Shown here: positions 42,278 through 51,405 of the stretch, one piece after another
Layout of the letters: every line of letters starts with the position of its first letter
How positions within the stretch are numbered: the first letter of the stretch is position 1
Assembly (NCBI GenBank): GCA_027030245.1
Contig: JALVFE010000017.1
Coordinates: 1-64,000 of the forward strand
Length of the DNA stretch: 64,000 nt
DNA from: Melioribacteraceae bacterium
GTDB taxonomy: Bacteria; Bacteroidota; Ignavibacteria; Ignavibacteriales; Melioribacteraceae
Direction: 5' to 3'
Notes under the pieces: model-generated
What the model was told of the DNA's origin: nothing
Database searches by the model: none
The model's input: the letters and a program-made list of their open reading frames with translations, nothing else
Program-made: the position numbers and the translations under genes

Positions 42278-44398
42278 ATGGAAACACATGCTCAAAATAT
42301 TCATCAAACGTTTCACAGTATAGGTTCATCAACCGATTGGATTGTAATGGTTGTGTACTTCCTTTTCGTAATGTTTTTCGGAAGTTATTTCGGGAAGTAT
42401 AACAGAAGTACAAAAGACTTCTTTTTCGGCGGAAGAAGATTTGCCTGGTGGTTAATTGCATTTTCCATTGTTGCAACCGGTGTAGGGAGTCACAGTTTTA
42501 TAAAATATTCGGCAAAAGGGTTCCAATACGGTTTTTCCTCAACAATGACGTACATAAACGATTGGTTTTTCATTCCCTTTTTCCTTTTCGGTTGGTTACC
42601 TATTATTGTTTATACCCGCATTCAATCTATTCCCGAATATTTTGAAAAGAGATTCAGTCCTTCGGCAAGATTTCTTGCAACAATCTTACTTTTATTTTAC
42701 ATGATCGGTTACATCGGGATAGGGTTTTTAACGCTCGGCAAAGCCGCAATGCCCATGCTGCCGCAAAGCTTTAATATTTTCGGGATGGAATTTCATACAA
42801 CATTAATGGGCGTAATTATTGTTATCGCCGTGATAACCGGGATTTACATTACCTTCGGCGGACAAACGGCGGTTATATTCACCGATTTACTACAAGGATT
42901 CATTCTGCTATTTGCCGGTTTCCTTTTATTCTTTTTGGGAATCTCTTACGTGGGCGGTTTAGATACTTTTTGGAATTTACTCCCCACTGAATGGAAATTA
43001 CCTCTTGCGGATTTTAATAAACCACCGGATTTTAACTTCGTGGGGATATTTTGGCAAGACGGTGTTGCGGGCTCCGTAGGATTTTTGTTTATGAACATGG
43101 GATTGATTATGCGGTTTATGGCGACGAAAAGCGTTGACGAAGGAAGAAAAGCTGCTGCGTTTAATATTTTGTTTATGCTTCCGCTTTCCGCAATTGTAGT
43201 GGGAAATGCCGGTTGGATAGGGAAAGCAATTTCCGTTGCACATCCCGATATTGTTCCGCCTAATACTTCTCCCGATCAAATTTTTGTAGTTGTTGCAAAC
43301 ATAGTAGCAACACCGGGTGTTTTCGGTTTTATAATGGCTGCGCTTACGGCTGCTCTTATGTCAACGGTTGATACATTAATTAACGCAACGGCTGCAATTT
43401 ACATTAACGATATTCACCGACCTATCAAGCAATTTTTAAAAATAAAAGAAAAGACGCAACGCGAAACCGACAAGAAAGAATTAGCTGCGGCAAGATGGTC
43501 TTCAATCATTGTTACGGCATTAGGCGTAGTATCGGTTTTGGCATTCAAAAGTTTCCCGACCGTTTACGAAGCGCACGGTTATTTTCACTCAACACTCACT
43601 CCGCCTTTGGTAGTAGCAATATTTCTTGGAATATTCTGGAAAAGATTCACTCCGGCAGCGGTGATTACAACTTTTATCGGCGGTGTTGCTTTGATGATTT
43701 TGGGCGCTGAGTATCCTAATTACTTAATTGCACCTTTCGACCATGGGATTAAAATGAATCCGGTACACCCGTATTCTTACATAAGAGCACTTTACAATTT
43801 GGTAGTTTGTTCCGTAATCGGAGTGGGAGTTACTTACGCGGACGTAAAGATAATGAACTTTGTTAACCGTTTGAGAAAAAACGGAAATCACAAACAAATT
43901 GTTATAGCATTTACAGCTATTGCGGTTCTTCTTTTTGTGTTTATTGTACTTAACTTATTCAGCCTTTCAGTTCTTCTTGCATTTGAAGTTGTTTTGGTTG
44001 TACTCGTTGCAATTGTATCTTATTACTACATTGATTACGATCCCGAAGCACAAACAACAGGATTAACAGTATGGTCGATTAGAAAAGCTAAAGAAATGTT
44101 CAAAGGAAGAAAGCTTAACGAAGAAGAAGGCGAAAAAGTGCTGGTAAACTGGAAATTGAAAAAAGAAGAAGACGGTACGATTAACTTTTCCAAGCGGGAT
44201 ATGGAAAGGATGAAAGCACAACCCGGAGATCTTGTTTACATTAGCGATAAAAGAAAATGGCTCGGCGGATTAAAATCAATCCATTCGGTTTACGGTGAAC
44301 CGCATGATGAAGACGGGGTTGTTTATATAAGCGAAGAAGATTTGAAAAACGGTGTATTTATAGAAGGCATTCAACTTGAAGCCGAAAAGGAAATGTAA
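42278..44398 (+). CDS. Sodium/solute symporter (SSS family)
   Basis: 706 aa, 13 or more membrane helices in the LeuT-like fold. SSS hallmarks: DWIVMVVYFLFVMFFGSYFGK, STKDFFFGGRRFAWWLIAFSIVATGVG, and ALMSTVDTLINATAAIYINDI (Na2 site region). The last about 110 residues are a cytoplasmic domain (NEEEGEKVLVNWKL ... GDLVYISDKRKWLGG) not seen in short SSS members. Imports a solute with Na+; substrate (sugar, amino acid or carboxylate) cannot be told. A strong terminator follows. Confidence 0.9.
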   Translation: METHAQNIHQTFHSIGSSTDWIVMVVYFLFVMFFGSYFGKYNRSTKDFFFGGRRFAWWLIAFSIVATGVGSHSFIKYSAKGFQYGFSSTMTYINDWFFIPFFLFGWLPIIVYTRIQSIPEYFEKRFSPSARFLATILLLFYMIGYIGIGFLTLGKAAMPMLPQSFNIFGMEFHTTLMGVIIVIAVITGIYITFGGQTAVIFTDLLQGFILLFAGFLLFFLGISYVGGLDTFWNLLPTEWKLPLADFNKPPDFNFVGIFWQDGVAGSVGFLFMNMGLIMRFMATKSVDEGRKAAAFNILFMLPLSAIVVGNAGWIGKAISVAHPDIVPPNTSPDQIFVVVANIVATPGVFGFIMAALTAALMSTVDTLINATAAIYINDIHRPIKQFLKIKEKTQRETDKKELAAARWSSIIVTALGVVSVLAFKSFPTVYEAHGYFHSTLTPPLVVAIFLGIFWKRFTPAAVITTFIGGVALMILGAEYPNYLIAPFDHGIKMNPVHPYSYIRALYNLVVCSVIGVGVTYADVKIMNFVNRLRKNGNHKQIVIAFTAIAVLLFVFIVLNLFSLSVLLAFEVVLVVLVAIVSYYYIDYDPEAQTTGLTVWSIRKAKEMFKGRKLNEEEGEKVLVNWKLKKEEDGTINFSKRDMERMKAQPGDLVYISDKRKWLGGLKSIHSVYGEPHDEDGVVYISEEDLKNGVFIEGIQLEAEKEM

Positions 44399-44424
44399 AA
44401 AACTCTACTCAAAATATTTGATAC

Positions 44425-44449
44425 AAAGGGCTCTTGGGAGCCCTTTTTT
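44425..44449 (+). terminator. Rho-independent terminator after the symporter
   Basis: GGGCTC (44428-44433), loop TTGG, GAGCCC (44438-44443), then TTTTTT. Flanking AAA/TTT extends the stem. Begins about 27 bases past the stop. Confidence 0.93.
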
Positions 44450-44526
44450 GATTATTATTTTTATAAAACAATATCTATCCGGCTTTAACAAAAACACAGG
44501 TTGCTTAAGCAAAGCAATAACGGAAC

Positions 44527-44970
44527 TTATCTGTAGATTTTTTCTTTGTAAACAATACAACTATCATAATCACAATAAAATACATATTCGTTTCCGGTGA
44601 GTCCGGTCATTTCCAAGTGAATTGTATAATTACACATACAGCGGCATAGATTTTCCGCGGTATCGGCAACGGTCACATAAATGGTATCCGAATTAATCTT
44701 GTAGTCCGTTACGAATCTGTTGGAATCCGGACAACAATTACCCATTACGCAAAAATCGATTTTTAAAGTATCGTTAAAACTGTACGAAAAACATGAATCA
44801 GGAACTGCGTATTTAGCCAAATGATGATTGATGCAACCTCCCAACTGATAAGCTTTGAACGAAATTCCATTTTCACCCGGGGTGATGGAGTCTTCGTTAT
44901 TGCAAGAAAGGTTCAAAAGAGTTAAAAGAATTATGAAGAAAAAAGAACCGAATTTAATTCCAGTTTTCAT
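44527..44970 (-). CDS. Cysteine-rich lipoprotein of unknown function
   Basis: 147 aa. Lipoprotein signal peptide with lipobox LNLSC (C23 lipidated), so it is membrane-anchored and periplasmic or surface-exposed. The mature part holds ten more cysteines (46, 60, 74, 79, 80, 109, 111, 113, 133, 138), including CC and CRCMC clusters. Disulfides or metal binding are possible. No family recognised. It has its own leader (44971-45197) and no close partner. Confidence 0.75.
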   Translation of the reverse strand: MKTGIKFGSFFFIILLTLLNLSCNNEDSITPGENGISFKAYQLGGCINHHLAKYAVPDSCFSYSFNDTLKIDFCVMGNCCPDSNRFVTDYKINSDTIYVTVADTAENLCRCMCNYTIHLEMTGLTGNEYVFYCDYDSCIVYKEKIYR

Positions 44971-45056
44971 TTTACCTCCCGGAAAACTTAGTGAACTACG
45001 GCTAATCTATTTCAAAATATTTCAGTTCTTTTAATAGCAGGAAGTTGCAGTAAGTT

Positions 45057-45087
45057 ATTTTATAATTTAAACTTCACATTATAAAAT
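45057..45087. repeat. AT-only stem-loop between coaD and the lipoprotein gene
   Basis: ATTTTATAAT (45057-45066) and ATTATAAAAT (45078-45087) are perfect complements with an 11-nt loop. No T-tract follows on the minus strand, so it is not a standard terminator of coaD. The surrounding 44971-45197 holds no gene. Confidence 0.4.
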
Positions 45088-45197
45088 AATAACTTTTGAA
45101 AATTTGTCAAGGAAAAATTATTTGACCTACATTGTGGGGCGGTAAATAAAAAATGTGATTACTCGAACTTAAACTTAAAAGGTGGTATGAAAAAACT

Positions 45198-45707
45198 TCA
45201 ATCGCCCACTTCTTGGAATCTATTTGTCATTCCCGAATATTTTTCCCGCAATTTTTCCACAACGATCGGCGGCACAAAATCTTTAATATTTCCGTCGAAT
45301 TGGGCAAGGTTTCGTATAATCGTGGAATTTAAATAAGTATATTTTTCATTCGGCATAAGGAAAATGGTTTTTAGCGAACCGTTTAATCTTCTGTTCATCA
45401 ATGCCATTTGGAATTCAAATTCAAAATCACTGATTGCACGCAAGCCTCTAATAATTCCCACAGCGCCGATTTCTTGCGCATGATCCACAACCAAACCACC
45501 GAAACTATCCACAAAAACATTGGGAATATCCTTCAAACTTATTTCCAACATTTCAATTCTTTCTTTCACCGTAAATAACGGCGTTTTAGACGGGTTCTTT
45601 GCAACGGTTACGACAACTTCGTCGAACAGCTCGGTTGCTCTTTTAATTACATCTATATGTCCGTTCGTAACAGGATCGAATGTGCCGGGGTAAATTACTC
45701 TTTTCAT
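45198..45707 (-). CDS. coaD: Phosphopantetheine adenylyltransferase
   Basis: 169 aa. Joins AMP to 4'-phosphopantetheine in coenzyme A synthesis. Nucleotidyltransferase motif YPGTFDPVTNGHID at 6-19, RGLRAISDFEFEFQMALMNR, and the NSTIIR loop near residue 126. Standard length. It follows rsmD on the same strand, the common rsmD-coaD pair. Confidence 0.96.
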   Translation of the reverse strand: MKRVIYPGTFDPVTNGHIDVIKRATELFDEVVVTVAKNPSKTPLFTVKERIEMLEISLKDIPNVFVDSFGGLVVDHAQEIGAVGIIRGLRAISDFEFEFQMALMNRRLNGSLKTIFLMPNEKYTYLNSTIIRNLAQFDGNIKDFVPPIVVEKLREKYSGMTNRFQEVGD

Positions 45708-45767
45708 AATTCTCCCAATTTTCTTTAGCTATATCTTGATTTCCAATATAATAAAAATACAAGAAAA

Positions 45768-46316
45768 TTAATCATTGGTTAATTTATAAATTAAGCTGTC
45801 GCCCAATTGTTTAAATGGTACGGTTCCGAAATTTGCAACATCCTTTTCTTTTGTTTGAACCGAACGTTCAATCAAAAAAATTCCGCCGGGGACAAGAAAA
45901 CCGTTGTCCAAAATATTTTTTGCAACGATGTGAATATCATCTTTAAAAAAAGGCGGATCGGCAAATATTAAATCGTATTGCTCATGATTTTTCATTTTAG
46001 AAAACCGGACGGCGGGAAGTTTAAATATTTTGGTTTTATCGCCGGCGTTTAACATGGAGATATTTTGCTGTAATACTTTAACAACGGAAAAATTTTTCTC
46101 CACGAAATGAACTTCCGCCGCTCCCCTGCTCAATGCCTCTAACCCTAGCGAACCCGAACCCGCATAAATATCGCACATTAAAATTCCCTCGAAATCAATG
46201 ATATTATTCAGATAGTTAAAGATCGCCTCTTTGGTTTTGTCGGTTGTCGGCCGGGTTAACTTTGCCGGGGGATTTTTTAATATTCTGCCTTTATATTTTC
46301 CGGCAATAATTCTCAT
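45768..46316 (-). CDS. rsmD: 16S rRNA (guanine966-N2)-methyltransferase RsmD
   Basis: 182 aa. MRIIAGKYKGRIL, RPTTDKTKEAIFNYL, CDIYAGSGSLGLEALSRGA (SAM site) and FADPPF (catalytic N/D-PP-F/Y) are diagnostic. Methylates G966 in 16S rRNA. Directly before coaD, and 3 bases after the PilM-like gene. Confidence 0.95.
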   Translation of the reverse strand: MRIIAGKYKGRILKNPPAKLTRPTTDKTKEAIFNYLNNIIDFEGILMCDIYAGSGSLGLEALSRGAAEVHFVEKNFSVVKVLQQNISMLNAGDKTKIFKLPAVRFSKMKNHEQYDLIFADPPFFKDDIHIVAKNILDNGFLVPGGIFLIERSVQTKEKDVANFGTVPFKQLGDSLIYKLTND

Positions 46317-46319
46317 TCG

Positions 46320-47216
46320 CTAAATCAATCTCATTGCCATTCCGGTCGGCGCTGCAAAATTAAAATAACTTTGAGTGGCAAACGCGTTATCTTTAATTCT
46401 TTGGTTTAACTTAAGCAATTTGAAAGGATTGACGGTATTAAAGTAAACACCGTTTTCCCGGTTTAACTCTTCTATAATATTTTGTTGAAGCCCGTCGCCG
46501 AAGATATAATAATCGGAGAAATCCGTTTTTTCGAAATGTTTTGCTTTCAGTTCATTTACAACATTGTATATGTGTTCTTTACTCCCTTCGTTTCCGGTAA
46601 ATACTTTATAAAAAACGGGCACGTGGTTTTTGACGAAAGTAACGGCAAAATAATTTTTATTCAAAAACACGGAAACGTAATTCTTTTTACCCGGTTCGCT
46701 CAGGTAAGGTAAAAGAATCAATCCGGCAATTACCGAGTTGTCAACGTATTTAAGCAAAAGATTATTCCTAAAACAAAATTTGTGAATTGTCTGTAAAATT
46801 TTTCTTTCGACAGCGAAAAAAAACAATTCGTTAGATTCATCGCCGAGAGTAAATTTATCGATTACGAAATCATCGGGATTGTCATTAGGGAACAACACTC
46901 CGAATTCCCATTTCAGATGTGTCTCCAAATCTTTGGAGATTAAATTCGGGTCGTATGGAATTTTAGCCGACTTGAAAAAAAATGCCGGCAAAGCGAACGA
47001 TACGATGTCGGTTTTTAAATTTTTCCTCGCAATAATTTTATCGTATGCATCTTGCAATGCGGTTAGTAATTTGGAAGAAGAGATTTGTGCGTCAATTTCA
47101 AACGGAAAAGGTTCCTCATCGATGTTTTCGATAAGGAACCTTCCATCGTTAAAATCTATTTCAACCAACTGCAATTTTCGGGAAGATATACTGAAACCGG
47201 CGTGATTAACAAACAC
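46320..47216 (-). CDS. PilM-like actin-fold protein (type IV pilus / secretion assembly family)
   Basis: 298 aa. The overall run of actin-like strands, a mid region DLETHLKWEFGVLFP, and the end FNFAAPTGMAMRLI match the cytoplasmic PilM/FtsA-fold proteins of type IV pili. The N terminus (NHAGFSISSRKLQLVEID) fits the first actin strand pair. Phosphate-binding loops are weak. Start is GTG at 47216 with AAGGGA 6-7 nt upstream. The neighbour upstream has a single TM and pseudopilin-like pattern. PilN/PilO-like and PilQ genes are not in the window. Assignment by fold pattern, so moderate. Confidence 0.6.
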   Translation of the reverse strand: MFVNHAGFSISSRKLQLVEIDFNDGRFLIENIDEEPFPFEIDAQISSSKLLTALQDAYDKIIARKNLKTDIVSFALPAFFFKSAKIPYDPNLISKDLETHLKWEFGVLFPNDNPDDFVIDKFTLGDESNELFFFAVERKILQTIHKFCFRNNLLLKYVDNSVIAGLILLPYLSEPGKKNYVSVFLNKNYFAVTFVKNHVPVFYKVFTGNEGSKEHIYNVVNELKAKHFEKTDFSDYYIFGDGLQQNIIEELNRENGVYFNTVNPFKLLKLNQRIKDNAFATQSYFNFAAPTGMAMRLI

Positions 47217-47231
47217 GGATCGGATTCCCTT

Positions 47232-47792
47232 TTATTCCCACGAAGCAGTATTTTTCAACGCATCGTTATCAAGCGAACCGATAGTTCCATAGCCATCGGG
47301 GTCTTCAACGTAATATCTCGTTCCGATTACAATGTTAGTATCTATTTTTGAAATTTTACCGGTTCTAAAGTTGATTACAGTATCGATTGACGTTGTTGTA
47401 TCGACTTGCAAAATATACAAGCTATGTGTTTTCGGAGTGAATTTAATCGAATCCGGAATAAACTCACCTACGGTTAATTTCTTAAACGGATTGGTTGATT
47501 TTCCGGTTATTGTATCAACGCCCGTCATTACGGCGGCAACGGTGGAATCCGTTTTGATGAACATTATTAAGCTGTCCAAATCATCCGTATATCTTTTATG
47601 TTGTTTTTGCCAAAGAATTTCGGCTTGCCTTATATTATCCATTCTAAGTCTGGATTCGGTTCTATAATAATTTTCTTTTTCGATGTAATTTGTCGGGTCT
47701 ATTATAGCGACTTTGATTAGGATATAGGTCAATATTGCTATAACAACATAAAGTGCAGCATGAATATACCAAGGTTCGGACCGTTTTGTCAT
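47232..47792 (-). CDS. Single-pass membrane protein, pseudopilin-like, unknown
   Basis: 186 aa. One N-terminal helix (HAALYVVIAILTYILIKVAII) followed by YRTESRLRMDNIRQAEILWQ and HKRYTDDLDSLI, a spacing like the helix and first loop of type II pseudopilins, then a Thr/Ser-rich beta region ending SLDNDALKNTASWE. No prepilin peptidase site (G-F) is evident before the helix, so it may be only pilin-like. AGGT lies just before the ATG. It sits between the ComEA-like and PilM-like genes with 15-29 base gaps. Confidence 0.5.
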   Translation of the reverse strand: MTKRSEPWYIHAALYVVIAILTYILIKVAIIDPTNYIEKENYYRTESRLRMDNIRQAEILWQKQHKRYTDDLDSLIMFIKTDSTVAAVMTGVDTITGKSTNPFKKLTVGEFIPDSIKFTPKTHSLYILQVDTTTSIDTVINFRTGKISKIDTNIVIGTRYYVEDPDGYGTIGSLDNDALKNTASWE

Positions 47793-47821
47793 TTTACCTC
47801 CAAGAGTTGAAAATGCAATTT

Positions 47822-48313
47822 TTAATCTATTATAATAAACTTCTCAAATTTAGCTAATTTTTTCTTTCCGATTCCCTTAATTTTAAGCAAATCGTTTACG
47901 GATTTAAATTTTCCATGTAAGTTACGAAATTCAATAATTTTTTGTGCGGTTTTTCTTCCTATACCGGGTAATTTTATCAGAGCATCCAAATCGGCAGAAT
48001 TTACCCGGATTTTTTCTCCCGCAGTTAATTTTTTCTTCTTTTTAAATTTTTCCTTACTAAAATCTGAAAGTTCTTGTTCAGAATCAACAATTTTTTCTTT
48101 ATTTATTAATTTTTGTTTTACGGTTTTATTAATTTCGAGTAAAAGACTGTCCCCTCCCGCAAAACTTAACTTTTGCTCATTCGGTAAAACATTATGATAT
48201 TTTGTGTAATAAGCAATTATTCCGCCGGCGAGCGAGACCGTTAAAAAAGAAATTACGGAAAACTCGGTTAGTGTTAATCCGAATTTACGCGATATTTCGT
48301 TAAAGAGTTTAAT
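47822..48313 (-). CDS. ComEA-like helix-hairpin-helix protein with no standard start codon
   Basis: A 163-aa frame in the gap between dnaJ and the pseudopilin-like gene. It has a membrane helix near the start (FSVISFLTVSLAGGIIAYY), a polar linker with KFKKKKK, and tandem HhH motifs at the C terminus: VNSADLDALIKLPGIGRKTA, IIEFRNLHGKF, DLLKIKGIGKKKL. ComEA binds incoming DNA during transformation. The frame has no ATG, GTG or TTG before the membrane helix. The best start is ATT at 48313 (IKLFNEISRKFGL), which has AGG 2 nt upstream. The only in-frame stop before it is the dnaJ TAA (48335-48337), so read-through from dnaJ is formally possible. Domain call firm, start unsure. Confidence 0.75.
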   Translation of the reverse strand: MKLFNEISRKFGLTLTEFSVISFLTVSLAGGIIAYYTKYHNVLPNEQKLSFAGGDSLLLEINKTVKQKLINKEKIVDSEQELSDFSKEKFKKKKKLTAGEKIRVNSADLDALIKLPGIGRKTAQKIIEFRNLHGKFKSVNDLLKIKGIGKKKLAKFEKFIIID

Positions 48314-48334
48314 GGCCTTACTTTTCTTTTTAGT

Positions 48335-49462
48335 TTACCTTGGCGGTTGAATATTTGGCATTCTGCTCAATTCTTTCAACAATTCTTTTTCTCTTGAATT
48401 TATTTTCTTCGGAACATAAACATTTACTTTAACAAGTTGATCTCCGGCGCCGTGACTATGCAAATGCGGAATCCCCTTTTCGCGCATCTTCAGATATTTT
48501 CCGGGCTGCAAGCCGGGCTCAATTTTTAATTTTGCCCGTCCGGTTAAGGTCGGAACTTCCACTTCCGTTCCCAGCACCAAATCGGGATAACTCAAATATA
48601 AATTGTAAATGATGTTATCTTCTTCCCTTGTAAAATACGGGTGCGGCAACTCTCTGAAAATCACGATGATATCGCCGGACGGACCGCCGTTTTTGCCGGC
48701 ATTGCCTTCGCCGCGTAACGTCATATAACTGTTATCGGTTACCCCGGGCGGAACGTTGATGTTTATCATCGCTTCGGTATAAATCCTTCCTTCGCCTTTA
48801 CATTTTTTACACGGATCGGAAATTACTTTTCCCGTTCCGTTACAGTTTTTACACGGCGCTATGTTTACAAATTGTCCGAAGATTGATCTTGACACTTGTC
48901 TTACTTCACCCGAGCCGCCGCAAACCTGACAAGTTTTAAATGCTGAAGGACCGCTGGCGCCGGTACCGCCGCAAACGTCGCAAACCTCATATCTTTTAAG
49001 TTTTACTTTTTTGGTTGTTCCTTTGGCAATTTCTTCCAAAGTCAATTTTAATGTAATTCTTAAATCGGAGCCCGGCGTTCCCGTTGCCGTTCTTTGTGAA
49101 GAATATCCTCCCGTTCTTCCTCCGCCGAAGAAATCATCGAATATCGATCCACCGCCGCCGAAAGAGCCTCCGAAAATATCGGAGAAATGACTGAAGATAT
49201 CGTTAATATCCGTAAATCCGTGGAAACTCGGATCACCTTTCAAGCCGCCGTGACCGAATTTATCGTATTTGGCTCTTTTATCCGGATCGCTCAAAACTTC
49301 GTAAGCTTCGGCAGCTTCTTTAAATTTTTCCTCCGCTTCTTTATCGCCCGGATTTCTATCGGGATGATATTTCATTGCCAATTTTCTGTATGCTTTTTTA
49401 ATTTCATCTTGCGATGCGTCTTTCGAAACTCCCAAAACTTCATAATAATCTCTTTTTGCCAT
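48335..49462 (-). CDS. dnaJ: Chaperone protein DnaJ
   Basis: 375 aa. J domain (1-70) with HPD in [11 protein letters not shown], Gly/Phe-rich linker (about 75-120), four CxxCxGxG zinc repeats ([32 protein letters not shown]), and the C-terminal substrate domain. Stimulates DnaK ATPase. AGGAG precedes the ATG. Third gene of hrcA-grpE-dnaJ; dnaK is not in this window. Confidence 0.97.
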   Translation of the reverse strand: MAKRDYYEVLGVSKDASQDEIKKAYRKLAMKYHPDRNPGDKEAEEKFKEAAEAYEVLSDPDKRAKYDKFGHGGLKGDPSFHGFTDINDIFSHFSDIFGGSFGGGGSIFDDFFGGGRTGGYSSQRTATGTPGSDLRITLKLTLEEIAKGTTKKVKLKRYEVCDVCGGTGASGPSAFKTCQVCGGSGEVRQVSRSIFGQFVNIAPCKNCNGTGKVISDPCKKCKGEGRIYTEAMININVPPGVTDNSYMTLRGEGNAGKNGGPSGDIIVIFRELPHPYFTREEDNIIYNLYLSYPDLVLGTEVEVPTLTGRAKLKIEPGLQPGKYLKMREKGIPHLHSHGAGDQLVKVNVYVPKKINSREKELLKELSRMPNIQPPR

Positions 49463-49485
49463 AATCTCCTTTTACTCCTTTTCGC

Positions 49486-50121
49486 TTAATTTGATTCCTC
49501 TCCGTTCCCTTCGCTTCCGGGTGTTTCGGAGTTATCTTCGCTTACAATAACTTTAGCGTGCTTCAAAACTTTGTCTTTATAAATATATCCGGGTTCTATT
49601 TCGGAAATAACGGTATGCGGCGGAACTCCTTCCACATTTTGCTGCATCAAAGCTTCGTGGTAATTGTAATCGAATTGTTTGTCTTTCGTCTCGATTTTTT
49701 TTACGCCGATTTCTTCCAAAGTTTTTCTGAATTTTTCGGCAACCATTTTCAATCCTTCTTTGATTGATTCTACGTTATCGGTCTCGGCAATATGCTCTAA
49801 CGAACGGTTAAGGTCGTCGTAAACCGGAATAATTTTTAACAGAACCGATTCAGCGGCATATTCGATTAAATTCAATTGATCTTTTTCGGTACGCCGTTTG
49901 TAATTTTCGAATTCGGCAATTTTCCTTAAAAGTGAATCTTTCAATTCCTCGTTTTGTTTTTCGAGTTCTTCAACTTTTTCCAAAACAACATCTAATTCTT
50001 TTTTTATAGCTTCCAGTTCTTTTTTACTCCTTGTGCTTTTCTTTTCTTTTTTTGTTTTATGTTCTTCTTTTTCTTGGGCTTTTTTGTTTTCTTCATTCAT
50101 CGTATTCTTTTTCTCCTTCAT
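49486..50121 (-). CDS. grpE: Nucleotide exchange factor GrpE
   Basis: 211 aa. A Lys/Glu-rich N terminus and coiled coil (about 30-75), then the GrpE core: LLRKIAEFENYKRRTEKD, IIPVYDDLNRSLEH, GVKKIETKDKQFDYNYHEALMQ and GYIYKDKVLKHAKVIVSE. Releases ADP from DnaK. GGGGGA lies just before the first ATG; a second ATG seven codons in has AGGAG 12 nt upstream. Between hrcA (11-base gap) and dnaJ (23-base gap). Confidence 0.96.
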   Translation of the reverse strand: MKEKKNTMNEENKKAQEKEEHKTKKEKKSTRSKKELEAIKKELDVVLEKVEELEKQNEELKDSLLRKIAEFENYKRRTEKDQLNLIEYAAESVLLKIIPVYDDLNRSLEHIAETDNVESIKEGLKMVAEKFRKTLEEIGVKKIETKDKQFDYNYHEALMQQNVEGVPPHTVISEIEPGYIYKDKVLKHAKVIVSEDNSETPGSEGNGEESN

Positions 50122-50132
50122 TTTTTCCCCCG

Positions 50133-51179
50133 TTAATTATTTCTTTGTAATGCTTTGGATAGTAACTCGGCTACGTAAATAACCGAAGCTACGGCTTTGG
50201 AATATTCCATCCGTTTCGGACCTACAATTCCGATACTTCCGGCAAGATCGCCGATTTTGTACTCTTTTACAATCAGACTGTAATCATTCAGTTTCCGGTC
50301 TTTTAACTCGCTTCCGATTGAAACCAAAACATCACCTTTTTGCATCTTTAACTGATCATCCATTATATGAATTATTACATCCTTATCTTCAATTAGTTCT
50401 ATAATACTGTGCAAATGTTCATGCTCTTCGAATTCCGGATGTTGCAAAATATGCTTTGCGCCGGTAATTATCGATTTTTCGTATTCTTTCACATCGGTAA
50501 AGATTTCATCCACGGATGCAAGAAAAACTCTGATAATCGGTTTATATTCCGATTTATAATCTTTTATCCTTTTTCTGAACGATTTTCTGATTTCCGAAAA
50601 AGTAAGTCCCGCAAGTCTCTCGTTTAACAATTGTTGAATCGAAGTTAATTTTTTCTGATCGATCTCGGAATTAATTTCCAGCGTTATGGTTTTAACGAGA
50701 CCGGAGCTTACCGTCAACACAACTAATATTCTTTTAGAAGATAAACTTACCAGTTGAATTTTCTCGAGTTTAGCTTTGTCGAATTTCGGATAAGTAACAC
50801 ACGCAAGCTGTTTGGTAATATCGCTTAAAATGGTAGAAGTAACCCTCAGCAATTCATCCGTTTCTTTTGAAGTAGATGAAATGCTTGTTTCGATTAAATT
50901 TTTAACGGACGGCGATAACCGCGGGGTTCCCATTAATGAATCGACATAATATCTATAACCTTTATCCGTGGGCACTCTGCCGGCGGAAGTATGCGGATGA
51001 CCAAGATAACCCGATTCTTCCAAATCCGCCATTATATTTCTTATCGTTGCCGAAGAATACCCAAGGTTATATTTTTTCGAAATCACGCGCGAACCCACGG
51101 GATTAGCCGTAAGAATAAATTGGTGGATTACATACCGTAATACGGCTTTTTCCCTTTCCGTTAATTCGTTCAAACTCAT
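50133..51179 (-). CDS. hrcA: Heat-inducible transcription repressor HrcA
   Basis: 348 aa, normal for HrcA. Winged-helix N terminus (LTEREKAVLRYVIHQFI, SATIRNIMADLEESGYLGHPHTSAGRVPTDKGYRYYV) and a long dimerisation/IDD domain ending KRMEYSKAVASVIYVAELL. It represses heat-shock operons by binding CIRCE. ATG 51179 with GGAAG is chosen; a TTG at 51227 would add 16 residues. No TTAGCACTC-N9-GAGTGCTAA site is visible in the 226 bases before it. Confidence 0.94.
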   Translation of the reverse strand: MSLNELTEREKAVLRYVIHQFILTANPVGSRVISKKYNLGYSSATIRNIMADLEESGYLGHPHTSAGRVPTDKGYRYYVDSLMGTPRLSPSVKNLIETSISSTSKETDELLRVTSTILSDITKQLACVTYPKFDKAKLEKIQLVSLSSKRILVVLTVSSGLVKTITLEINSEIDQKKLTSIQQLLNERLAGLTFSEIRKSFRKRIKDYKSEYKPIIRVFLASVDEIFTDVKEYEKSIITGAKHILQHPEFEEHEHLHSIIELIEDKDVIIHIMDDQLKMQKGDVLVSIGSELKDRKLNDYSLIVKEYKIGDLAGSIGIVGPKRMEYSKAVASVIYVAELLSKALQRNN

Positions 51180-51405
51180 ATCTTCCAATAAACTTAATTT
51201 TTCCGTTACAATTTTAAAATTTACCAAAAAAAAGAATATTTTACCTACTATACGATGCTTTACACTCCGTTTCGTTCCTTAATTTCAGCCGTTCCCTCTT
51301 ACAAAAAAAGTATGATTTTGTTTCATTGCATTTTGTGGGTATACATTGTTTAACTATTTGTAAAAATATGTTATTTTACCGGATAGAAAATTAATCGGGG
51401 ATAAA

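Noticed and set aside
44976-45110. Terminator for coaD
   Set aside because: The AT-only stem-loop at 45057-45087 has no T-tract on the minus strand.
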